From UBA817 sp049889215 (GTDB taxonomy: Bacteria; Margulisbacteria; Marinamargulisbacteria; UBA817): a stretch of DNA of 63,036 nucleotides. Numbering within the stretch: position 1 is the first letter of the stretch; the number at the start of each line of letters is the position of its first letter. Below, in pieces: positions 1-6,587 of this stretch. The notes below the pieces were generated by a model. It had not been told where the DNA came from. It did no database searches and saw only the letters and a program-made list of their open reading frames with translations. The DNA is taken from NCBI GenBank assembly GCA_049889215.1, contig JBMHDV010000021.1:1-63036 (forward strand). The letters run 5' to 3'. The translations under genes and the position numbers were made by a program.

Positions 1-62
1 AAGCGGCAAGGCAACGGGTTTTGGTCCCGTGATCGTTGGTTCGAATCCAGCCACCCCAGCCA
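1..62 (+). tRNA. tRNA-Gln (anticodon TTG), 5'-truncated by the window edge
   Basis: The anticodon arm is ACGGG / TTTTGGT / CCCGT, giving anticodon TTG, which reads glutamine codons CAA and CAG. The T arm GTTGG-TTCGAAT-CCAGC is intact. The 3' acceptor strand CACCCCA is followed by discriminator G and an encoded CCA ending at 62. Roughly the first dozen bases (acceptor 5' strand and start of the D arm) lie before the window. The arrangement matches bacterial tRNA-Gln closely. Confidence 0.93.
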
Positions 63-210
63 TTCCTACTCATTTTTTCATCTAGCCAATTTTAAGATCG
101 AGCTTGCTATTAGCATAGCGAAACTCTCCCTTAGAAATTGATTATCTATAAAAAATGAATGACGGAATGGGATTTTATCATTTGGTTTTTTCATAACAAT
201 TTTATTTGTG

Positions 211-1011
211 TTAACCGGGACTTGGCGCATTTCTGGTTGAATCAGTGCGAAACTTCTTCTTTGGGCTTTTGTCGTCTGGTCTTGGATCTTCGTCTGATCT
301 TGGATCAACGTGAATGGATCGTTTCTGCGGAATTTGTTGATCACCCGGCGGTGGTAATGGTGGATAAAACGCCAACTGATACACATGCTCATATTTATCT
401 GCTGGAACAACATCATTAACAACATCATTAATATGATCTACAACCCCTTGCGCACTGGCTATGTCAGCTACTTCTCCATTACGAGGATTGTAAACTTTAA
501 AATTAAATGAGCCATTATCATTGGTCATTTTTAAAATTCCGAACGTATGGCCATCATTATTCGGCCAATACATTATAAGCGCTCGGGTATAAGTCATGAA
601 CCATTTCGCCAAATCAACTGCCATATTATTCCCTTCGTTGAACATTGGCTTTAAAACCGTTTGTTTAACACCATAACTCTCTGCTAGATTATCTGAAATT
701 CCATTGGTAATCTTGTAATTATCCTGATGGTTTTTCGTCATTGCTTTAATACCTTCATCATACTTCTGGGGTGAACATACGTCTGGGTTAACAAGCCCAA
801 GGATCCAAAAAAATGCCAAACCGAAACAGTGTACATTCTCTTTCGCCAACTTAATTTGTGTACTTTGAAATTCGATATACACCTGATTAATAACGTCTTT
901 TTTTAACTCCTCTAAACAATGTTTTACACTAGCAAGTATTTGATTCTCTGGAAATGTAGATTGAATTGAAATTGTCTTCTTGAGACTATGGCACTCAAAA
1001 AATGAAATCAT
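211..1011 (-). CDS. Candidate papain-like (YopT/C58-type) cysteine protease with C-terminal basic cluster
   Basis: 266 aa, function inferred from three spaced motifs. Cys62 lies in HCFGLAFFW, His155 in DGHTFGI, and Asn175 in VYNPRNGE. This resembles the Cys...His...Asp arrangement of YopT/AvrPphB-type clan CA proteases, where the third motif is usually a D-P-N-x-G stretch; here the Asp position is Asn, so activity is uncertain. The last 50 residues are polar and proline-rich and contain KSPKKKFRTD (248-257), which resembles a monopartite nuclear localisation signal. There is no signal peptide or membrane segment. It is divergent from the kinase-like gene at 1156 across an AT-rich gap. A type-translocated effector is a reasonable reading, but no secretion system is visible here. 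An unrelated fold with a chance motif set remains possible. Confidence 0.55.
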   Translation of the reverse strand: MISFFECHSLKKTISIQSTFPENQILASVKHCLEELKKDVINQVYIEFQSTQIKLAKENVHCFGLAFFWILGLVNPDVCSPQKYDEGIKAMTKNHQDNYKITNGISDNLAESYGVKQTVLKPMFNEGNNMAVDLAKWFMTYTRALIMYWPNNDGHTFGILKMTNDNGSFNFKVYNPRNGEVADIASAQGVVDHINDVVNDVVPADKYEHVYQLAFYPPLPPPGDQQIPQKRSIHVDPRSDEDPRPDDKSPKKKFRTDSTRNAPSPG

Positions 1012-1155
1012 AAAAATATCATGACGATATATAATTGAAAAAGCTACTTTTTTTATTTTTTTTAATAAATTTGTATTTCACTTTCGTTTTATTTATTATA
1101 ATTAGTAAAAATAACTATTTTATATAAAAATTTGATGAGATAAAGGAAAAAAAAC
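1012..1155. promoter_or_regulatory. Divergent AT-rich promoter region
   Basis: 144 bp between the divergent genes at 1011 (minus) and 1156 (plus). It is almost pure A/T with long T and A runs, including several TATAAT-like and TATTAT-like hexamers, so no single -10 can be chosen. The rightward gene has a Shine-Dalgarno-like AAAGGA 8 nt before its ATG. Confidence 0.4.
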
Positions 1156-2532
1156 ATGCCCACTCCCAGCCATAGCATAAAAGTTTCTGCAAACATGAAA
1201 GTTTCTGAAAGACCTCTTAAACGTCGCACAGATTCGAAATCAGGTAATAACCAAAGAAAAATAAGAAAACTAAAATATACTGGTAGATTAGATTACGATG
1301 GCCACATTTCTTTTGCCTTATCACCCGTTCACAGAAGAAAGCCGAGGGGATTATATTCTCTCCCCCATTCCCCAATTCTTCCTTTTACAGCTACTTCATT
1401 TGTTGCTAGCAGTAGTTCAGCTCAAGTCATGCGCGACTGTAAACGATCTTCAATATCACAATCTCCCGAACCATTTGGAGTCGCGTCTGAAAGTGGCAGT
1501 CCAAAACATATCTTCCATAGCCCAATAAGAGCAAAAATCAAGATACACAACGATGTCGAACCTATGCCTGGACGTAGTGCCTGTTCCGTTCGCATTCCAG
1601 CATCATCCTTCGATAGCCCACCAAGATCACCAAAAGAAACAACTCAGGGAACACCACCTCGTTCAAATCAAGGCGGTTTGACAACAAATGGCAAAAATAA
1701 AACCGTATATATTGATCAAATCAATAAAACGGTTACTAAAATTCCTTATTCACTTGAAAACCCAAAAAGCATACATGATTTAAAAGAAATTATTTATGAT
1801 ATTTATAGAGAATTTGAAGAGGGTAAAATCCTTGCTCACGATCTTAATCGATTAGGAGTTAACGTAACATTAAACAAAAAAACACAACAAATTCCGGTTA
1901 CCGTTCTACCCTTGAGATTAATCAAAAATTTGGAATTTACTCAAACACTTGTTGAAATGAATATTCCAGGTACGACACCTGAGGAAAATAAAGCACTAAA
2001 ATTAGATTTATGTCAGAAAATTGTTATGCAATTATATAATGGATCCAAAGGCTGCTACATACCATTTGACATCAAACCGGATAATATTGGATTCGATATT
2101 GATGGAGAGAATAAAATAACCGCTGTTCAGATTTTTGATTGGTCTTTCCCTACAAAAATGTTAGATGAAACTGTTGAGGGCATTGCCTTTGAGTTAAAAA
2201 ATCACTGCAGAAAAGTATTAGGCATATCAGACACTAATGCAGATAAAATATTAAATAATTACATCAAAGCAATTCAGCATCAAACCAAATTGTTAAAACC
2301 AACCTCTGGAGCATCTTCATCTACAGCATTAAGGCGCTCGGAAACCACGCACAAATCAGACAGTTTTGCTGCCTTCTTCAAGAATAATAAGACATTAATT
2401 GAAAGCTTTTTTGATAGAGTCAATGAAATGGAATATCCTTTTTTAAACACTGAATTCGGTTACAAAGTTCTTAAAAAAGATATAATTGACAAACCAAGCG
2501 TGGCTCAATTTGTACTTAAAAATAAAAGGTAA
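1156..2532 (+). CDS. Divergent protein-kinase-like protein with disordered, NLS-bearing N-terminus
   Basis: 458 aa. Residues 1-175 are low-complexity, rich in Ser-Pro dipeptides and basic residues, with a bipartite NLS-like segment at 20-40 (LKRR ... RKIRKLK). The C-terminal half carries a protein-kinase-like catalytic loop: D305-I-K307-P-D-N310, followed 18 residues later by D328-W-S, in the position of the DFG motif. A beta-rich segment with Lys in TVTKIP and a helix IHDLKEIIYDIYREFEE upstream could supply the N-lobe Lys/Glu pair. The HRD histidine is replaced (PFD). It probably phosphorylates protein or a small molecule in a host, but the substrate is unknown. SD AAAGGA precedes the ATG. 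A pseudokinase or aminoglycoside-kinase-like fold is the main alternative. Confidence 0.55.
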   Translation: MPTPSHSIKVSANMKVSERPLKRRTDSKSGNNQRKIRKLKYTGRLDYDGHISFALSPVHRRKPRGLYSLPHSPILPFTATSFVASSSSAQVMRDCKRSSISQSPEPFGVASESGSPKHIFHSPIRAKIKIHNDVEPMPGRSACSVRIPASSFDSPPRSPKETTQGTPPRSNQGGLTTNGKNKTVYIDQINKTVTKIPYSLENPKSIHDLKEIIYDIYREFEEGKILAHDLNRLGVNVTLNKKTQQIPVTVLPLRLIKNLEFTQTLVEMNIPGTTPEENKALKLDLCQKIVMQLYNGSKGCYIPFDIKPDNIGFDIDGENKITAVQIFDWSFPTKMLDETVEGIAFELKNHCRKVLGISDTNADKILNNYIKAIQHQTKLLKPTSGASSSTALRRSETTHKSDSFAAFFKNNKTLIESFFDRVNEMEYPFLNTEFGYKVLKKDIIDKPSVAQFVLKNKR

Positions 2533-2733
2533 TTTTATTTATGGTTTTAAAATTAGCAAATGTCATCCTGGTGCATTAATGGAGCAACTATATATTACGT
2601 TATATCCAAGGACTTGGAACATTAGAGGATAAACCTTGACACGTTTAACCACCTACAAAAGACCAACACTCCATACAAATCACGAATGATGTGGTATGAT
2701 CAGCGTATACATTAATTAAAGGAGCAACTCAAC

Positions 2734-4017
2734 ATGTCTCAACATATTGAAACCATCAGTTTGCATGCCGGCCAAAGCCCTGAAGCAAGCACTGGGTCAC
2801 GTGCAGTACCCATTTATCAAACAACCAGTTATGTATTTAAGGATACTGACCATGCTGCAAATTTATTTGCGTTAAAAGAATTTGGCAATATTTATACCCG
2901 AATAATGAACCCAACAACCGATGTTCTTGAACAACGCGTTGCAACATTGGAAGGTGGCACAGCCGCATTATGTACTGCAAGTGGGATGTCTGCAATTTTA
3001 TTGGCCATTCATACCATTTGTAGTGCTGGTGACCATATTATCTCATCCGCATCATTATATGGTGGTACAGACACGTTTTTTCGTTACACGCTACCTCGAA
3101 TGGGCGTAACCGTTGACTTTGTCGAAGATTTAACCGCTGATAAGATCAAAGATTACGTTAAGCCAAACACAAAGTTGGTTTATTTTGAAACTGTTGGCAA
3201 CCCAAAAGGTGATGTATTGGACTTTAAATCAATTAGTGATGAAGCCCATGCGCATGGTTTACCTGTCATGGTTGATAATACATTTGCACCTGGTTTATGC
3301 AAACCAATTGAGCATGGCGTTGATGTTGTTATTCATTCATTAACAAAGTGGATTGGTGGGCATGGCACATCCATTGGTGGCATTTTAGTTGACGGCGGAA
3401 AATTTGATTGGTCACAAGGTCGTTTTAATGACTTCACCGAACCAGATGCCAGTTACCATGGCCTAAAATATTGGGATGTGTTTGGTAACTTCCCTGGCTT
3501 AGGCAATATTGCATTTGCCATTAAAGCACGCGTTCAGGGCTTACGTAATATGGGTATGGCCATTAGTCCGTCCAATGCATTTCAGTTCTTGCAAGGTCTT
3601 GAAACCTTACCACTGCGAATGGAAAAGCATGTGAGCAATGCAAAAGCCTTGGCAACGTACCTTAAAAACCACCCGAATATTGCTTGGGTCAATTACACTG
3701 GGTTTGAAGACCATGACAGTTATGCTCGTTCACAGCAGTACTTAAGTGGCAAGTTCCCTTCTGTATTCACGTTTGGTGTTAAAGGTGGTTATGAATCGGC
3801 AAAGAAGTTTATCAATAAAGTAAAACTTGCCAGCCACTTGGCCAATGTTGGTGATGCAAAAACATTGGTGATTCACCCATCATCAACCACGCATCAGCAA
3901 TTAACACAAGATGACCAAATGGCGGCTGGTGTATTGCCTGACATGGTTCGTGTTTCAGTTGGACTTGAACATATTGAAGATATTCAAGCTGACTTTGATC
4001 AAGCGTTACGTCAATAA
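2734..4017 (+). CDS. metY: O-acetylhomoserine sulfhydrylase (PLP enzyme)
   Basis: 427 aa, the family's usual length. It converts O-acetyl-L-homoserine plus sulfide (or methanethiol) to homocysteine (or methionine) and acetate in the cytosol. The Cys/Met-metabolism PLP fold is clear: N-terminal HAGQSPEASTGSRAVPIYQT, the YTRIMNPT phosphate-binding region, and the Schiff-base lysine K205 in HSLTKWIGGHG. The C-terminal VRVSVGLEHIEDI is typical. SD AAAGGAG lies 10 nt before ATG; a TATGAT hexamer at 2695-2700 is a likely -10. It sits as a housekeeping gene between candidate effector genes. Its product could feed the cobalamin-independent MetE encoded at 48311. Confidence 0.95.
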   Translation: MSQHIETISLHAGQSPEASTGSRAVPIYQTTSYVFKDTDHAANLFALKEFGNIYTRIMNPTTDVLEQRVATLEGGTAALCTASGMSAILLAIHTICSAGDHIISSASLYGGTDTFFRYTLPRMGVTVDFVEDLTADKIKDYVKPNTKLVYFETVGNPKGDVLDFKSISDEAHAHGLPVMVDNTFAPGLCKPIEHGVDVVIHSLTKWIGGHGTSIGGILVDGGKFDWSQGRFNDFTEPDASYHGLKYWDVFGNFPGLGNIAFAIKARVQGLRNMGMAISPSNAFQFLQGLETLPLRMEKHVSNAKALATYLKNHPNIAWVNYTGFEDHDSYARSQQYLSGKFPSVFTFGVKGGYESAKKFINKVKLASHLANVGDAKTLVIHPSSTTHQQLTQDDQMAAGVLPDMVRVSVGLEHIEDIQADFDQALRQ

Positions 4018-4044
4018 TTTCTTAAAGGGGGGGAACAAAAAACC

Positions 4045-4073
4045 TTTTCACTTCTACTCAAATCCAGTATGAT
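4045..4073 (+). promoter_or_regulatory. Promoter of the terpene synthase pair
   Basis: A -35-like TTTTCA at 4045-4050 and a -10 TATGAT at 4068-4073 are separated by 17 bp. This predicts a ~25-nt leader containing GGAG at 4093-4096 ahead of the TTG start at 4105. A seven-G run at 4027-4033 lies just upstream. Confidence 0.5.
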
Positions 4074-4104
4074 ATAACTAACCTAATCATTTGGAGATCG
4101 ATGT

Positions 4105-6561
4105 TTGCCAGTTTTTACGCTTAAAAAACCTGCGTCAACGCCACCTGTAAGTCCACGTGTCACATCACCACGTATGGGAGGTAAACGCCCCCATACTACA
4201 CCACAGCGCCTACATGAAAACGACACAACCCGCCAAAAAAGGATTAAAGTTGATGAATGCATTACAAATCTTGATCACCACCCCAACGCAACTCAAATAA
4301 AGCTCTTGTCAACATGGGACCCACACCAAGACATAACGTTTAATGATGTCAAACAGGCTGCAACGGATACAGAGACTCACAAAGATTTAATTGAACTTTT
4401 AACTGCAGATGATTTTTCCGTTGAAAAGATCACGGATCTTTTTTCTACTAATATTAAATGGCAAACTACGACATCTAGCACACCATCATGGATGATAAAA
4501 GACAGCAATGGCAACAATCATATGCATATCATCGCGCTGCATGCACAAAATGAAGCCGCATTTATTGAAATCATTGATCAACTAAAGGAATTGGACGTTG
4601 AGGGCACCAAGTTTTTTCATAATCAAAATATAAAAAATAATCAGACTTTTACGGCCTATGATATAGCTAAAATACGATTTCAGTCGCCATCATCCAACTT
4701 AAAAAACGCCATTTTATACTTGGCAAATTGGTGGAAGACGGGGCAGCCAGAATCCATACTCCCCACCCTTATCTCAATGCGTGCTTTACAACCAATTCTT
4801 GATGCCTATGCAACGACGAAGGCATCTGATGATCGATCTGCAAAAATCCCTCAAACATCGGTTGCGATACCATGCGTTACAACATTTAAGCAAAGTGGCT
4901 TGGGGCAAACAACCGCCGGGTTATTTGGCATGGAATCAAAAGGCCGCCTAAAACAAAACCTAAATCATTGGCGAGTGCCAACTCACATCGTCAATCACTT
5001 AAAGCATGCCTTAACGCCAAATGATGAACCGTTACCTAGCCAACGAATTTTAGATAAAAGAATCCAAAAAGTTATTCCATCATTAGCAAGAATCATAACG
5101 GCCATGACCAATCAAGGAATTTCGGTTAATGAAAGTGAAACATACTTTTGCTTATCCTTAGCCATATTCCAAAACAAAGACGCAACCCCGTTATCGCCAA
5201 CAACTCAATTCATTATGGATTGCTTTGCTCGACTAACATCGAGAAGTAAAAAGCCAATCGGTTTTTCACATCCTAATCCGATCATTGACACCACGCATGA
5301 TTATGAACCAGTTTTAACCGAATTAAACATTAACACCATTCGAACGGATGAAACCGAATTTGGATCACCCGATGCTGATGCAAAAACAATACGCTACATA
5401 GCCCCTTCTGCTCCTATCACCCCCCGACCCAAATTAACTGGAACGGCGGCTGATTTTTTACGTCCCACCTACATTCACAAAAAAGCAACACAAGACACCC
5501 CCGTCCACACCCCGATAAAAAAAGTTTTGGCCTTCAGATCGGATGGTGTTATTGCGGGGCTACTTAATTTTAAAGAGCTTCGAAAAGACAATAAAGAATT
5601 TTATCAAGCCTTGCAACACCTCACGCAAGCCATGTTGGTGTTTGATGACTTTGCTGAAGAGGCCCTCAAAGCCGACCATCCGATGCACCCTTTCATTGAG
5701 CAGCACTTTAAATATTTAGCTGATATCTTTGATGAAAATAGTGATGATGCCGAATTATTAAAAGCTCATGAAAACTACCCATATCGATTGGACCCAAGCT
5801 ATTGGATCTTACGAGATGCTATCCAAACATTATCCCGATTGATTCCATCCAATACCTGGAAAAACCGCTTACTTGATCACATTCGCTCAACTCGAACAGA
5901 GCACCAATTTGTTGAATACGTTCAAACATGTGAATCATTAATTGCTCTGGGTGAGTCTTCATCCAATGATATTAGCTTTGATCAAAAGATGCTGTCTCGT
6001 TATTTTATCTTACGCTTTGACACCATTGGAATAGCGAGTTTATTTGATGCAACTCTAAGCCATTTTGGTCTTGATACAACCAATGAACACATCGACACTC
6101 TCGTCATATTGCTAACCTTACTTTCTGGCTTAAATAATGATTTGTTTTCAGCATTAAAAGAATACCATGAACAACTTCATGCAACATTAGCTGAAACCGA
6201 TTTCAATCAATTATGGCAAGAAACATTTTTAAGTAAGACATTCGATGAACTGGCAACATTGAATGCAAAGTTGGCCATCAATTACCCATGGCTCTTTACC
6301 ATGCAATTAAAAAGCACTGTTGAGCAGGGGTTCTTTGGGGCATCCCTGGCATATTCACGACTCATCGAAATGTTATTTCAACAAGTGAACGAAATAGAAA
6401 ATGAACCATCCATTGCATTAACTCAAACTCAAAAAAAGGCCATCATCAGCATGATTAATTTTGTCACAACCAAAATTGGGCTTATTCAATGGCATAACCA
6501 GCCCCGCTATATTTGCCCTTGGGTAACCAATTCAGCACATTCAAGTGCTTCATCGGAATAA
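4105..6561 (+). CDS. Class I terpene synthase domain fused to NLS-like and ankyrin-like N-terminal region
   Basis: 818 aa, more than twice a normal bacterial terpene cyclase (~330-370 aa). Residues 1-55 are Ser/Thr-Pro-rich with a c-Myc-like basic cluster RQKRIKVD (43-50). Around 130-200 there is an ankyrin-like stretch (DSNGNNHMHIIALHAQ). The C-terminal ~370 residues read as a class I terpene synthase: Asp-rich motif D514-D-F-A-E518; pyrophosphate-sensor region R637-F-D-T-I-G642; textbook NSE motif N678-D-L-F-S682-x-x-x-E686; and a terminal W796...R801-Y802. All Mg2+/diphosphate-binding residues are present, so it is probably an active cyclase of a prenyl diphosphate; the product is unknown. 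Start: TTG at 4105, 8 nt after GGAG; the ATG at 4101 is out of frame. Followed 26 bp later by a similar gene. Confidence 0.85.
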   Translation: MPVFTLKKPASTPPVSPRVTSPRMGGKRPHTTPQRLHENDTTRQKRIKVDECITNLDHHPNATQIKLLSTWDPHQDITFNDVKQAATDTETHKDLIELLTADDFSVEKITDLFSTNIKWQTTTSSTPSWMIKDSNGNNHMHIIALHAQNEAAFIEIIDQLKELDVEGTKFFHNQNIKNNQTFTAYDIAKIRFQSPSSNLKNAILYLANWWKTGQPESILPTLISMRALQPILDAYATTKASDDRSAKIPQTSVAIPCVTTFKQSGLGQTTAGLFGMESKGRLKQNLNHWRVPTHIVNHLKHALTPNDEPLPSQRILDKRIQKVIPSLARIITAMTNQGISVNESETYFCLSLAIFQNKDATPLSPTTQFIMDCFARLTSRSKKPIGFSHPNPIIDTTHDYEPVLTELNINTIRTDETEFGSPDADAKTIRYIAPSAPITPRPKLTGTAADFLRPTYIHKKATQDTPVHTPIKKVLAFRSDGVIAGLLNFKELRKDNKEFYQALQHLTQAMLVFDDFAEEALKADHPMHPFIEQHFKYLADIFDENSDDAELLKAHENYPYRLDPSYWILRDAIQTLSRLIPSNTWKNRLLDHIRSTRTEHQFVEYVQTCESLIALGESSSNDISFDQKMLSRYFILRFDTIGIASLFDATLSHFGLDTTNEHIDTLVILLTLLSGLNNDLFSALKEYHEQLHATLAETDFNQLWQETFLSKTFDELATLNAKLAINYPWLFTMQLKSTVEQGFFGASLAYSRLIEMLFQQVNEIENEPSIALTQTQKKAIISMINFVTTKIGLIQWHNQPRYICPWVTNSAHSSASSE

Positions 6562-6587
6562 ATCAATGTTAAAAAGGAGCACTCAAA

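Noticed and set aside
63..210. Gene between tRNA-Gln and the protease-like gene
   Set aside because: Short frames here are continuations or opposite-strand shadows of the gene at 211 and lack ribosome-binding sites or recognisable products.
2533..2733. SAM riboswitch or small gene upstream of metY
   Set aside because: No conserved SAM-aptamer core or strong hairpin set and no convincing ORF. A TTGACA at 2636-2641 lacks a matching -10 at 16-18 bp; only TATGAT at 2695-2700 looks usable.
5371..5400. Class II terpene cyclase (DxDD) motif in the first terpene synthase protein
   Set aside because: The PDADAK stretch near residue 428 is only DxDA, in a Pro-rich linker with no other class II features.
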